DNA of 37,943 nt from Deltaproteobacteria bacterium (GTDB lineage: Bacteria > Desulfobacterota > Desulfuromonadia > Geobacterales > Pseudopelobacteraceae): the NCBI GenBank assembly GCA_021850095.1, contig JAJZRX010000026.1:1-37943 (forward strand), read 5' to 3'. Every line of letters starts with the position of its first letter. Positions within the stretch are counted from its first letter, which is position 1. Under the pieces are notes generated by a model. It saw nothing but the letters and a program-made list of their open reading frames with translations. It did not search any database and was not told where the DNA came from. The position numbers were made by a program, and so were the translations under genes. This document shows, piece by piece, positions 7,467 to 16,124 of the stretch.

Positions 7467-10219
7467 CCACAAACAACACCCTCTATCTGGTGGACGGTTC
7501 ATCCTATATCTACCGCGCCTACTTCGCCATCCGCCACCTGTCATCGCCAAGCGGGCAGCCGACCAACGCCATCTACGGTTTTGTGCAGATGCTGCTGAAA
7601 CTGCTCAAGGATCACCACCCCCGGCACCTGGCGGTGGTCTTCGATGCCGGACGGATCACCTTCCGCAATCAGATCTACCCGGCTTACAAAGCCAACCGGG
7701 AATCCATGCCGGACGACCTGCGTGCCCAGGTCGGCCGCATCCGCGATGTCGTCCGGGCCTTCAATATTCCGGCCCTGGAGCTGGAAGGATTTGAAGCCGA
7801 CGACATCATCGGAGCCCTGGCACAGGAGTACAGCTCACGGGGCGGACAGGTCGTTGTCGTGACCGGCGACAAGGATCTGATGCAGATCGTAACCGAGCGG
7901 GTCACGCTGCTGGATACGATGAAGGGCAAGACATCGGGAATAGCCGAAGTTCATGAACGTTTCGGAGTCGCACCGGAACTGGTGCCGGACATCCTGGGAC
8001 TGGCCGGCGATTCCTCCGACAACATCCCCGGCGTGCCGGGCATTGGCGAGAAAACCGCCATCAAGCTGCTGCAGGAGTTCGGAAGCCTGGACGCCCTTCT
8101 GGAACGCGCCGGCGAAGTGAAGGGCAAGAACGGCGAGAAATTGAGGGAATTCCGCGAACAGGCTCTGCTGTCCCGGCAACTGGCCACCATCGAACGCAAT
8201 GTGCCGATCACTGTCAGCGATGCCGATCTGGTCGCCTGCGAGCCGGACACCGCCGCACTGAACGCGCTCTTCAAGGAGTTCGGCTTTACCTCGCTGGTCA
8301 GGGAGTTTACCGCCCAGCCCACCCTTTCCCGTGATGATTACCGCACCGTCACGACCGTGGAACAGCTCCGGCAACTGATCCGGGATCTGCAAGACAGCGC
8401 CGAATTTGCCTTTGACCTGGAAACCACCAGTCTTGACCCGCGCCTGGCTGAAATTGTCGGCTTGTCGTTCTCCTGCAAGGATCATCAGGCCTGCTACATC
8501 CCGGTCGGGCATCTGACAACGCCGCTACTCTCCCCTCTCCCGGCAGGAAACGGGCCGCTCTTTTCCTCTTCCCCGACAGAGGCGGCTAACCACGCGGAAA
8601 ATTGTGCTCCCGGCCAGCTCCCGCGCGCGACCGTACTTGAAACCCTGCGGCCGCTTTTTGAAAATCCTGCCCTGCGCAAGGTCGGCCAGAACATCAAGTT
8701 CGATATGCAGGTCCTGGCCAATAACGGCATAGCGCTGGCAGGGATCTGGTTCGACACGATGCTGGCCTCCTATGTGCTCAATCCGTCCCGCACGGCTCAC
8801 GGCCTGGACGCCCTGGCCCAGGAGCATCTCAATCACCGCATGATCAGCTACAGCGAAGTGACCGGCAGCGGTAAAAACCAGAAGAACTTTGCTGAAGTCG
8901 AAATTGAAGCTGCGGCCCGCTATGCCTGCGAAGATGCCGACGCCAGCTGGCTGCTGCGGCGCAAATTCGAGCCATTGCTGGCGACCGAAGGGCTGGATCG
9001 GCTGTTCCACACGGTGGAGATGCCGCTGGTGCCGATCCTGGGGGAGATGGAGAATTGCGGGGTACTGCTGGACAGCGGGCTTCTTAACGGCCTTTCGACC
9101 GCCTTTTCCGGACGGATGGCGGAAGTGGAAGAACGCATCTTCGATCTGGCCGGTGAGCGCTTCAACCTCAATTCTCCCAAGCAATTGGGCGACGTACTCT
9201 TTGAACGAATGGGGTTGAAGAGCGGCAAAAAAACAAAAGGCAAAACCGGCTGGTCCACCGATAACGAGGTGCTGACCCTGCTGGCCGAAGAACATCAGAT
9301 CGCCCGTCTGATCCTTGATTATCGCGGCCTTGCCAAACTTAAATCTACCTACAGCGATGCCTTGCCGCGTCTGGTCAATCCGCGAACCGGAAGGGTGCAC
9401 ACCTCCTACAACCAGACCGTCACCGCCACCGGACGGCTTTCATCATCCGATCCCAATCTGCAGAACATACCGATCCGCAGCGAAGAGGGGCGGCGCATTC
9501 GCCATGCCTTTATCGCTCCGCCTGGGCACGTCATCCTTTCGGCCGATTATTCCCAGATCGAACTGCGGGTTCTGGCCCATCTTTCCGCTGACAAGGTGTT
9601 CTGTCATGCCTTCGCCAACGATGAAGATATCCATACCCGCACCGCTGCCGAGGTATTCGGGCTGTTTCCGGAGATGGTCACACCGGAAATGCGCCGCCAG
9701 GCCAAGACCATCAACTTTGGTATTATCTATGGCCAGGGGGCCTTCAGCCTCGCCAAACAGCTGGGCATCGCCCGCAAGACCGCCGAGGAGTTTATCGCCA
9801 CCTACAAGCAGCGCCACAGCGGCGCGATCGACTTTCTGGATTCCTGCATCCGAACTGCTGAAGAGAAGGGCTACGTGACAACCATCCTGGGGCGGCGCCT
9901 GCCGATACCGGACATCAGAAGCACAAACGGCAATGTCCTGGCCTTTGCCCGGCGCAACGCGATCAACTACCCGATCCAGGGCTCGGCGGCCGATATCATA
10001 AAATGCGCCATGATTCGGGTCCATGCCCGTATCCGCGCTGAAAAGCTGCACAGCCGCCTGATAATGCAGGTGCACGACGAACTGGTTTTCGAGGTTCCGA
10101 AGGATGAACTGATACGGATGGAAACGCTGGTGGAAGAGGAAATGTCGCGGGCGGTTGAAACGAATGTTCCGCTGAAGGTCGATATCAGCTACGGCGCCAA
10201 CTGGAGCGAAGCGCACTAG
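7463..10219 (+). CDS. polA: DNA polymerase I
   Basis: This 918-residue protein carries all three domains. The N-terminal 5'-3' exonuclease (about 1-290) has GFEADDIIG and GLAGDSSDNIPGVPGIGEKTA. A complete proofreading 3'-5' exonuclease (about 310-500) has FDLETTSLDP, VGQNIKFD and YACEDADAS. The family A polymerase (about 540-918) has DYSQIELRVLAHL, the O-helix RRQAKTINFGIIYG and QVHDELVFEVP. It fills Okazaki and repair gaps. The start was placed at 7463, where it overlaps the upstream stop and begins MTTNNTLYLVDGSSYIYRAY. A poorly conserved Ser/Pro/Ala-rich stretch at about residues 352-385 looks like an insertion in the exonuclease domain. Confidence 0.97.
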   Translation: MTTNNTLYLVDGSSYIYRAYFAIRHLSSPSGQPTNAIYGFVQMLLKLLKDHHPRHLAVVFDAGRITFRNQIYPAYKANRESMPDDLRAQVGRIRDVVRAFNIPALELEGFEADDIIGALAQEYSSRGGQVVVVTGDKDLMQIVTERVTLLDTMKGKTSGIAEVHERFGVAPELVPDILGLAGDSSDNIPGVPGIGEKTAIKLLQEFGSLDALLERAGEVKGKNGEKLREFREQALLSRQLATIERNVPITVSDADLVACEPDTAALNALFKEFGFTSLVREFTAQPTLSRDDYRTVTTVEQLRQLIRDLQDSAEFAFDLETTSLDPRLAEIVGLSFSCKDHQACYIPVGHLTTPLLSPLPAGNGPLFSSSPTEAANHAENCAPGQLPRATVLETLRPLFENPALRKVGQNIKFDMQVLANNGIALAGIWFDTMLASYVLNPSRTAHGLDALAQEHLNHRMISYSEVTGSGKNQKNFAEVEIEAAARYACEDADASWLLRRKFEPLLATEGLDRLFHTVEMPLVPILGEMENCGVLLDSGLLNGLSTAFSGRMAEVEERIFDLAGERFNLNSPKQLGDVLFERMGLKSGKKTKGKTGWSTDNEVLTLLAEEHQIARLILDYRGLAKLKSTYSDALPRLVNPRTGRVHTSYNQTVTATGRLSSSDPNLQNIPIRSEEGRRIRHAFIAPPGHVILSADYSQIELRVLAHLSADKVFCHAFANDEDIHTRTAAEVFGLFPEMVTPEMRRQAKTINFGIIYGQGAFSLAKQLGIARKTAEEFIATYKQRHSGAIDFLDSCIRTAEEKGYVTTILGRRLPIPDIRSTNGNVLAFARRNAINYPIQGSAADIIKCAMIRVHARIRAEKLHSRLIMQVHDELVFEVPKDELIRMETLVEEEMSRAVETNVPLKVDISYGANWSEAH

Positions 10220-10222
10220 CTG

Positions 10223-10398
10223 GTTTCCGTCCGGAAACGCCGGACGAGAAACTGTTTGTTTCCGACTTGGAAAGCGGGGATTTTTTCTCTTGGCAAGGAA
10301 ATCGAGGAATTGCGCGGAGGCGTACATCGGTACGCCGCACAAGCAAAGCCGAAGATTGACGCCGCCAAGGGGAAAAAGCACCCTTTCCGGATGGAAAC
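10223..10398. repeat. Intergenic inverted-repeat element between polA and the release-factor-like gene
   Basis: The ends GTTTCCGTCCGGAAA (10223-10237) and TTTCCGGATGGAAAC (10384-10398) are inverted copies matching at 14 of 15 bases. Inside is a hairpin GGCGTAC-ATCG-GTACGCC (10319-10336) and a TTTCC/GGAAA stem followed by a T-run near 10290. The element fills the gap between two convergent stop codons exactly. I recall similar sequence as a multicopy intergenic repeat in Geobacter-type genomes, which would need a search to confirm. It probably also serves as a transcription terminator. Confidence 0.6.
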
Positions 10399-10742
10399 TA
10401 GCTGACTGTACGGCGTCTGCGTCGGTCTTTCTGTTTGCGGAGTTTCTCGATGCGCTTCATTTCGGGTGTCATGACGCCGGAAGCAGCCTCGATTCGTTCC
10501 AGCAGCTCACGGCGCGCCAGAAAACGGTTCAGCGACTGACTCCGCTCCCGCATGCAGGACACCTGCAGCCCAGTCGGTTTATGCTTGAGTTGGACGCAGC
10601 TGGATGTTTTGTTGACATGCTGGCCGCCATTGCCGGAAGAACGGACAAAACTCTCATCCAGATCCTCCTCGCGCACACCCAACTCGGCCATCTTCAGGCG
10701 CAGCCAGCGGTTTTTTTCTTCACTGACGGCAAATTCAGGCAT
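10398..10742 (-). CDS. GGQ-domain release-factor-like protein (ribosome rescue type)
   Basis: This 114-residue protein consists of the class I release factor catalytic domain alone. The GGQ motif lies in SSGNGGQHVNKTSSCVQL (about residues 33-50), followed by MRERSQSLNRFLARRELLERI, and it ends in a basic tail RKQKDRRRRRTVS. Proteins of this layout, such as ArfB/YaeJ and related stand-alone factors, hydrolyse peptidyl-tRNA on stalled ribosomes, with the basic tail entering the mRNA channel. No codon-recognition domain is present. The start at 10742 overlaps the Nudix stop by eight bases; a longer frame upstream lies inside the Nudix gene and looks spurious. Confidence 0.82.
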   Translation of the reverse strand: MPEFAVSEEKNRWLRLKMAELGVREEDLDESFVRSSGNGGQHVNKTSSCVQLKHKPTGLQVSCMRERSQSLNRFLARRELLERIEAASGVMTPEMKRIEKLRKQKDRRRRRTVS

Positions 10743-11274
10743 TGCACCCTTCGCTACCCTGCAGCAGCTGCCAGCGAAGCAGCGCCGCAAGCGTCTTGGA
10801 ATCGCTGATGCGGCCATCGGCGGCCATCGCCAGGACATCTGACAAGTTCAGGCGGATAACCTGGATATCCTCGTCAGCTTCAGGCTCGGCCAGGCCTTCG
10901 CACATGTCCAGCGCCGCATACAGATGGATGACTTCATCGAAGACGCCGGGTGACGAATGGATCGATCCGAGCGGAACAATCTTACCCGCCCGCAGACCGG
11001 TCTCCTCCAGCAATTCCCGACGAGCGCATTCGGCGGGCGATTCGCTGGGACTTAACCGGCCAGCCGGTATTTCCAGCAGCGCCGCAGCCACCGCCGGGCG
11101 CAGCTGGCGGATCAGAGAAACCGTTCCATCTCCATGCACCGGCAGAATCGCCGCCCCTCCGGGATGACGAACCACCTGAAAGGTGTGAAATCCCTTTGAG
11201 CCAATCTCCACCTCCAGCTGTTCGATATCGATCACCATCCCGTTAAAAACCGTTTTTCTCCCCTTCACCTTCAT
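10735..11274 (-). CDS. Nudix hydrolase, ADP-ribose pyrophosphatase type
   Basis: This 179-residue Nudix protein has an intact box G-x5-E-x7-REUxEExGU, read as GRLSPSESPAECARRELLEE with TGL following (about residues 72-94). The N-terminal strand region and the EIPAGRL entry fit the ADP-ribose pyrophosphatase (NudF-like) group, which cleaves ADP-ribose to AMP and ribose 5-phosphate. It is the middle gene of an overlapping trio, with a four-base ATGA overlap with the response regulator and an eight-base overlap with the GGQ protein. Confidence 0.88.
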   Translation of the reverse strand: MKVKGRKTVFNGMVIDIEQLEVEIGSKGFHTFQVVRHPGGAAILPVHGDGTVSLIRQLRPAVAAALLEIPAGRLSPSESPAECARRELLEETGLRAGKIVPLGSIHSSPGVFDEVIHLYAALDMCEGLAEPEADEDIQVIRLNLSDVLAMAADGRISDSKTLAALLRWQLLQGSEGCNA

Positions 11275-11651
11275 TTTCCGGCATCCAGAATTTCCCGTAC
11301 CGCCTTGAGCAGCGTGTCGGGTGGAATCGGCTTATGCAGCAGGCGCACATCTTTTGCTTCGATCAGTTCCCGGTCCAATACCTCGGCGGTATAGCCGCTG
11401 GTAAAGAGAACCCGGATTTCGGGGCTGGTTTCCCTGATCATCCGGTAGGCCTCCACGCCATTCATGACCGGCATCATGACATCCATCAGCAGCATGTCGA
11501 CCCTGTTCTCCCTGAACAGCCGCACGGCATCCTGACCGTTTTCAGCGGTGATGACCCGGTAGCCGCCATATTCCAGGATAGCAACCGTGGCATCCCTGAC
11601 AAAGCAGTCATCTTCTGCCAATAATATTGTCTCGTGTCCGCGCATACTCAC
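11271..11651 (-). CDS. Single-domain response regulator (CheY-like receiver)
   Basis: This 126-residue receiver domain has the acidic pair in LLAEDDCFVRD, the phosphoacceptor Asp in DMLLMDVMMP (about residue 57), the switch Thr/Ser in LFTSGY and the Lys in LLHKPIPP. No output domain is present. Signalling therefore goes through protein contact, as in CheY or phosphorelay intermediates. No kinase is encoded nearby. It is the first gene of the trio with Nudix and the GGQ protein. Confidence 0.92.
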   Translation of the reverse strand: MSMRGHETILLAEDDCFVRDATVAILEYGGYRVITAENGQDAVRLFRENRVDMLLMDVMMPVMNGVEAYRMIRETSPEIRVLFTSGYTAEVLDRELIEAKDVRLLHKPIPPDTLLKAVREILDAGK

Positions 11652-11847
11652 CTTCGTTTCAGACGGCAGCCTATTCGACGCACCTCTTGAGGTCGCTTGC
11701 CAACTGCGGGAAAACCTTCACAACCGCCTGAATTAACTATACCAACTATAAAACATATTTCAACGGATTATTATAACGATCCGGCGGTAGTTGCCCGGAA
11801 CGCCGCGACGTGCTATAAGCAAGCGGTTAATATCGGTCGAACCGGTC

Positions 11848-12516
11848 ATGAAAGGGATTTCCGTGAGGGCACACCTGCTGCAGCGTTGTTGGGTAACATT
11901 TTCCGTATATGTGGTCGGAACATACGCTTCCGTCCTGAACCGTTTTGTCATCAAGGGCAGCGCCAACATCCCCCGCAGCGGCCCGGTGCTGCTGGCCTCC
12001 AACCATATTTCGGCCTACGAGACGATCTTCCTCCCCTGGGCGGTCATCAGATACAATCACTTTCAGATGCTCTGGGCTCCCGCCAAGGAGGAGCTGTTCG
12101 AGAAACCGTTCCAGCGCCTGATATATTCGTCATGGGGAGCTTTTCCGGTCAAAAGAAAAAGGGATCTCAAGGCCAATCTGGTTCTGAACGATCTGCTGCT
12201 GGACCAGAAAGTCATGCTCTTCCCCGAGGGAACCCGACACAAGGATGGCAGGCTGGGCAAGGGTAACCGCGGTGTTGGAAAAATCATCTACGATACCCGC
12301 CCGACCGTGATACCAACCGCGCTGACAGGGCTCAATCACTGGAAATTCCCCGGTCTGGGGCAACGGGGTGCGGTCGTTTTCGGCTCCCCTCTTGATTTCA
12401 GCGATCTGTATCAAAGGGAAGACAGCAAGGAAACCCATCAGTTGATCGTCGAGCGGGTCATGCAGTCCATCGCGCAACTGCTGAAAGAGGAAGGAGCATA
12501 TTGTGGCGAAGCCTGA
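11848..12516 (+). CDS. PlsC-like 1-acylglycerol-3-phosphate acyltransferase family protein
   Basis: This protein of about 222 residues transfers an acyl group to a lysophospholipid or related acceptor at the inner membrane. The motifs are SNHISAYET (block I), FPVKRKRD (block II-like), [19 protein letters not shown] (block III) and VIPTAL (block IV). Block I reads H-x4-E instead of the usual H-x4-D. A hydrophobic N-terminal segment is present. The ATG at 11848 is used here. A GTG at 11863 has a better ribosome site (AAAGGG six bases upstream), so the protein may start five residues later. The stop lies inside rnhA, so the pair is coupled. Confidence 0.82.
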   Translation: MKGISVRAHLLQRCWVTFSVYVVGTYASVLNRFVIKGSANIPRSGPVLLASNHISAYETIFLPWAVIRYNHFQMLWAPAKEELFEKPFQRLIYSSWGAFPVKRKRDLKANLVLNDLLLDQKVMLFPEGTRHKDGRLGKGNRGVGKIIYDTRPTVIPTALTGLNHWKFPGLGQRGAVVFGSPLDFSDLYQREDSKETHQLIVERVMQSIAQLLKEEGAYCGEA

Positions 12517-12949
12517 TCTGCAATCGGTGGAAATATTCTGCGATGGCGCCTGTAGCGGCAACCCGGGACCGGGCGGCTATGGAGCCATTCTGCGCTGCGG
12601 CAAACACGAAAAGGAAATCAGCGGCGGAGCCAGGGAGACAACCAACAACCGCATGGAATTGAGCGCCGCCATAGAGGCCTTGCGTTTATTGACCCGCCCC
12701 TGCCGGGTGACGATCACGACCGATTCCCAGTATCTGGTCAAAGGCATGACGGAATGGATTGCGGGCTGGCAGCGCAAAGAGTGGCGCAACAGCAAGAAAG
12801 AGCCGGTGGTCAACCGCGATCTGTGGGAGCAGCTGCTTGAGTTGACCCGCTCGCACACGGTGCACTGGAAATGGGTGCGCGGCCATGCCGGCCACGCCGA
12901 AAACGAACGCTGCGACCAACTGGCCAGAGAAGGTATTCCCGTTAAATAG
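12503..12949 (+). CDS. rnhA: Ribonuclease HI
   Basis: This 148-residue enzyme degrades the RNA strand of RNA-DNA hybrids. The four catalytic acids are visible: Asp in [17 protein letters not shown], Glu in NNRMELSAA, Asp in [10 protein letters not shown] and Asp in [11 protein letters not shown]. The basic protrusion [12 protein letters not shown] is that of the E. coli type. It starts at GTG (12503) with AAGGAG six bases upstream and overlaps the end of the acyltransferase gene. Confidence 0.97.
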   Translation: MAKPDLQSVEIFCDGACSGNPGPGGYGAILRCGKHEKEISGGARETTNNRMELSAAIEALRLLTRPCRVTITTDSQYLVKGMTEWIAGWQRKEWRNSKKEPVVNRDLWEQLLELTRSHTVHWKWVRGHAGHAENERCDQLAREGIPVK

Positions 12950-12969
12950 GGGTTGCGGGCCAGCCGGGT

Positions 12970-13464
12970 TTATTTGGAAGCGGGCACCGCGCCCACCAGG
13001 GTAAAACCGAATTTGGGATGGGTGACGGCGTGTGTGGTGGGAAAGCGTGAGAAGAGCCAGCCGCTGAAAACCGGTTGACCGCTGTCCGTAATCCTGACCT
13101 TGACGCCCGGGTTGTCCAGTTTATTTGACGAGGACGTCATGGTGGTGCCCTCCATGACAAAGGAAGGCAGGAAGGCCTCGGCTGCAATGGTCAGATTCGA
13201 GGACGGAAGACGGAAGACGCCGCCGATGGGCACGGTATAGATATTCTCGGTGGCGCGGCGTTTGTCGATGACAGCGATTTTTACAGCTTTCCAGGAACGT
13301 TCGACTTCCGGCGGGACAACAACATTTTTCTCTTTGGCGATTTTATGGGAGACGGTTGGCTGAAGCGAACCGGGCGACTGTTCACTTTTGCCCTGACAGG
13401 CCGTCATGAAGCCCAGAGCACAAAGCACAAACGGAATATTCTTTAGGTAGAGTGCAGGAGTCAA
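12970..13464 (-). CDS. DUF2155-like lipoprotein
   Basis: This protein of about 164 residues has a short signal peptide ending in a lipobox-like MTAC (Cys about residue 23). The C-terminal half fits DUF2155: paired strands around IYTVPIGGVFRLPSSNLTI, then SGWLFSRFPTTHAVTHPKFGF, the W-L-F...H-P signature. It is probably anchored in the outer or inner membrane facing the periplasm. The family's role is unknown. The best start I find is a TTG at 13462-13464, because no ATG or GTG leaves a complete signal peptide; the ribosome site is weak. It is convergent with rnhA. Confidence 0.72.
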   Translation of the reverse strand: MTPALYLKNIPFVLCALGFMTACQGKSEQSPGSLQPTVSHKIAKEKNVVVPPEVERSWKAVKIAVIDKRRATENIYTVPIGGVFRLPSSNLTIAAEAFLPSFVMEGTTMTSSSNKLDNPGVKVRITDSGQPVFSGWLFSRFPTTHAVTHPKFGFTLVGAVPASK

Positions 13465-13484
13465 TTAGCTATCCGGATAAATAG

Positions 13485-13577
13485 TGGCGGAGAGAGAGGG
13501 ATTCGAACCCTCGATACCGGTTTCCCAGTATACTCGCTTAGCAGGCGAGCGCCTTCGACCTACTCGGCCATCTCTCC
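13485..13577 (-). tRNA. tRNA-Ser (anticodon GCU)
   Basis: Read on the minus strand it starts GGAGAGATGGCCGAG and ends GGTTCGAATCCCTCTC then TCTCC-G-CCA, so the acceptor stem GGAGAGA pairs with TCTCTCC and the CCA is encoded. The anticodon loop CTGCTAA gives GCU. The long variable arm, 93-base length and AAGGCGCTCGCCTGCTAAGC stem are typical of class II tRNA-Ser reading AGC/AGU. Confidence 0.96.
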
Positions 13578-13672
13578 GTATGTGTACTCTTCAAGCATGG
13601 TGGGATGCGTTAACTACCATGCCGCATAAAAAAAATCAAGCATTAAGAACCACCACCCGACGTGATCCGCCC

Positions 13673-14260
13673 CTATTTCCCCTTTTTCAGATCAATAAGG
13701 ATCAGCTTTGCGACCGCCTTGAGCGTTTCAAAAACCCCTTCGCCGGTAGTGGCGCAAGCCTCAAACTCCGGTACATTGGTCGGGTTCAACTCGCGCCGCA
13801 ATTCTTCCACCGGCATTGCACCCGGCAGGTCGCGTTTATTGTACTGAATGATATAGGGCAGCTTGTCCAGATCATAACCCTGCTCCTTGAGATTGATCCG
13901 AAGGTTCTCCAGCGACTCGATATTGGCATCAATTCGCTCTTCCTGGGAATCGGCGACAAAAACAACACCATCGACCCCTTTCAGGATCAGCTTGCGGGAA
14001 GCGTCGTAAAAAACCTGGCCGGGAACGGTATAGAGATGAAAACGGGTCTTGAATCCGCGGATCTCCCCCAACGAAAGCGGCAGAAAGTCAAAGAACAGGG
14101 TGCGCTCCGTCTCGGTTGCCAGGCTGATCATCTTGCCCTTGGCATCCGGAGCGGTTTTCTGGTAGACATACTGAAGATTGGTGGTTTTACCGCACAATCC
14201 CGGGCCGTAGTACACGATCTTGCAGTTTATTTCCCGTGAAGCATAGTTGATAAAAGACAT
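13673..14260 (-). CDS. mglA: MglA-like small Ras-type GTPase
   Basis: This 195-residue GTPase has the P-loop [14 protein letters not shown] (about residues 18-31), [16 protein letters not shown] in place of the classical DxxG switch II, and NKRD for guanine recognition. This is the MglA pattern. MglA sets cell polarity and controls gliding or type IV pilus-dependent motility; its GTPase-activating partner MglB is encoded 22 bases upstream, making an mglBA operon. The protein is cytoplasmic and polar in the known cases. Confidence 0.92.
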   Translation of the reverse strand: MSFINYASREINCKIVYYGPGLCGKTTNLQYVYQKTAPDAKGKMISLATETERTLFFDFLPLSLGEIRGFKTRFHLYTVPGQVFYDASRKLILKGVDGVVFVADSQEERIDANIESLENLRINLKEQGYDLDKLPYIIQYNKRDLPGAMPVEELRRELNPTNVPEFEACATTGEGVFETLKAVAKLILIDLKKGK

Positions 14261-14282
14261 CGTTAACTCACCTCGTGATCAG

Positions 14283-14774
14283 TCAGCTGAAAAGGTTGTC
14301 GATGTCGTCATCGGTTATCTCGGCAAACGGAAACTCGGACGAACCGCGCTTTTCACGTTCCTCCGACTTTTTCATAAGCTTTTCAAAGATCGTCGAAAGC
14401 TCTTCCGATGATTTTTTGACGCGCAGCCTGACCAGTCCGAGTGAAGAGCGGCTGTCAAACAGAACCACCAGAATGACCCGACCGCCAACAATCGATATGT
14501 GCAGGTTGTCCTTTTCCCCTTCATGGAAGAGGATCGAGAATTCCTTTTCACCAATCAGCTTGGCAAGTCCGCCGGTTGCGGCTATATTGCCGGCGGTCAG
14601 CGATGCGAGCGAGGTCGTATCGAACCTTTCAGTCTCGCCCACACCTGAAATGAGCTGGCCGTTTTTATCAACCAGAAAAATCACCTTGGCATTGGCTTCC
14701 TTCAGCAACCGTCCAATGACATCGTTGATTTCCTGAAATTCTTCATCGTACATGACCAGCTGTGGATTGGACAT
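14283..14774 (-). CDS. mglB: MglB-like roadblock/LC7 GTPase-activating protein
   Basis: This 163-residue protein has a roadblock/LC7 fold (about residues 8-120: EEFQEINDVIGRLLKEA, VIFLVDKNGQLISGVG, TAGNIAATGGLAKLIG, ILVVLFDSRSSLGLVRLRV). A charged C-terminal helix ends in an acidic tail (ITDDDIDNLFS). It is the expected MglA partner that stimulates GTP hydrolysis. The start has GGAG upstream. It is the first gene of the mglBA pair. Confidence 0.92.
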   Translation of the reverse strand: MSNPQLVMYDEEFQEINDVIGRLLKEANAKVIFLVDKNGQLISGVGETERFDTTSLASLTAGNIAATGGLAKLIGEKEFSILFHEGEKDNLHISIVGGRVILVVLFDSRSSLGLVRLRVKKSSEELSTIFEKLMKKSEEREKRGSSEFPFAEITDDDIDNLFS

Positions 14775-15020
14775 GCCCTGTCTCCTTGCCTCTCGGCTGT
14801 TGAATGCATCACTGCAGGATTTATACGGAACAACGGTTCCTTATATCAAAACAGTTATGCCGTTTCAAGCTTAATCGCCGGACAAGCGCGCTATCAGGCG
14901 TTTACTTTGCAAAGCCGCCTGTGATACCTTTGCCGTCACCAGACACGCCCTGCGGGGCGGACAAGACCTGTTTAAGAAGAATTATTTTGACGCACACCAA
15001 CCAGCGAAAGGGCCGGAACC

Positions 15021-16049
15021 ATGGATTTAAGCTTTTCCCGCACAAATCAGCAGGTAGACCAGATTATCAGCCGCTTGATTGAGGAGACCGGTAACATTCA
15101 TCATCCGGCCATGATCAAGGAAATGCTGCTTTCGACCCTGAAGATCGGCCAGGATGTGGACTACCTGGCCGATCTGAAGCTGATTAACCGCACGCTGCGC
15201 GAGATGCGCTACACTGCCCGGGTTTTCGGTCCCTACCGACACCGAAAAAAAGTAACCATATTCGGCTCTGCCCGCACCGAACAGCAGGAAGAGATGTATC
15301 AGAAATGCGTCAGCTTCAGCCGCAGCCTGGCGGACAACGGCTACATGGTCATCACCGGCGGCGGCCCCGGCATCATGCAGGCCGGCAACGAAGGCGCCGG
15401 CAGCGAAAACTCCTTTGCGGTCAACATCCGCCTGCCCTTCGAGCAAAAACCGAATCCGGTCATGTACCGCAATCCCCGGCTGGTAACCTACAAATACTTT
15501 TTCAACCGCAAGGTGGCTTTCGTCAAGGAGGCGGACGCCATCGTCGTTTTTCCGGGCGGATTCGGGACTCTGGATGAAGCCATGGAAGTCTTTACCCTGG
15601 TCCAGACCGGCAAAACGTCTCCGAAACCGCTGATCCTGATGGATGATAAGGACGGCTACTGGGAACAGTTCTTCGATTTCGTCAAAGAGAGCCTGCTGGT
15701 CAAGGGCTTTATTTCCGGCGAAGACTTTTCGCTCTTTACGATTACCCGTGACGAACAGGAAGCGCTGGATGTCATCAACACCTTTTACCGCAATTACCAC
15801 TCGCTCCGTTTCATTGAAAACCGCCTGATCATACGCCTGACCAAAAAACTTACCGCGGAACAGATTGCGACCTTGTCCGATGAATTTTCAGAACTGATCA
15901 AAAAAGGGGATACCATTCACAGCTGCGAAGCATATCCCGAAGAAATCGACGAGCCGGATCTGGCGGATCTGCCGCGTATTTCGATGCTTTTCGACCACCA
16001 CCACTACGGTTTGCTGATCGCATTCATAAACCGCATCAACACATTCTGA
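15021..16049 (+). CDS. LOG-family Rossmann protein (nucleoside 5'-monophosphate phosphoribohydrolase type)
   Basis: This 342-residue protein carries the LOG/TIGR00730 motifs GGGPGIMQAGNEGA (about residues 113-126) and PGGFGTLDEAMEVFTLVQTGK (about 179-199). The PGGxGTxxE motif forms the phosphoribohydrolase active site that splits nucleoside monophosphates into base and ribose 5-phosphate. It is longer than plant-type LOG proteins, with extra N- and C-terminal helical parts seen in the larger bacterial relatives. The true substrate is unknown, so the older label lysine decarboxylase should not be used. A weak ribosome site precedes the ATG. Confidence 0.85.
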   Translation: MDLSFSRTNQQVDQIISRLIEETGNIHHPAMIKEMLLSTLKIGQDVDYLADLKLINRTLREMRYTARVFGPYRHRKKVTIFGSARTEQQEEMYQKCVSFSRSLADNGYMVITGGGPGIMQAGNEGAGSENSFAVNIRLPFEQKPNPVMYRNPRLVTYKYFFNRKVAFVKEADAIVVFPGGFGTLDEAMEVFTLVQTGKTSPKPLILMDDKDGYWEQFFDFVKESLLVKGFISGEDFSLFTITRDEQEALDVINTFYRNYHSLRFIENRLIIRLTKKLTAEQIATLSDEFSELIKKGDTIHSCEAYPEEIDEPDLADLPRISMLFDHHHYGLLIAFINRINTF

Positions 16050-16065
16050 AAAACAGCCTGGCACG

Positions 16066-16095
16066 TTGACAAAATCCGGCGTTTAACGGTATAGT
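16066..16095 (+). promoter_or_regulatory. Sigma-70 promoter of the penicillin-binding protein gene
   Basis: A perfect TTGACA (16066-16071), an 18-bp spacer and TATAGT (16090-16095) end 29 bases before the ATG at 16125. Confidence 0.7.
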
Positions 16096-16124
16096 CCAGC
16101 AATTAAAATGCACACCGGGACATC

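Noticed and set aside
9443..10381. 312-residue minus-strand frame across the polA end and the intergenic repeat
   Set aside because: It is antisense to the conserved polymerase domain of polA, with no family motif and no ribosome site.
13484..14239. Plus-strand frame starting MAEREGFEPSIP
   Set aside because: This is the well-known false translation of a reversed tRNA-Ser and then runs antisense to mglA.
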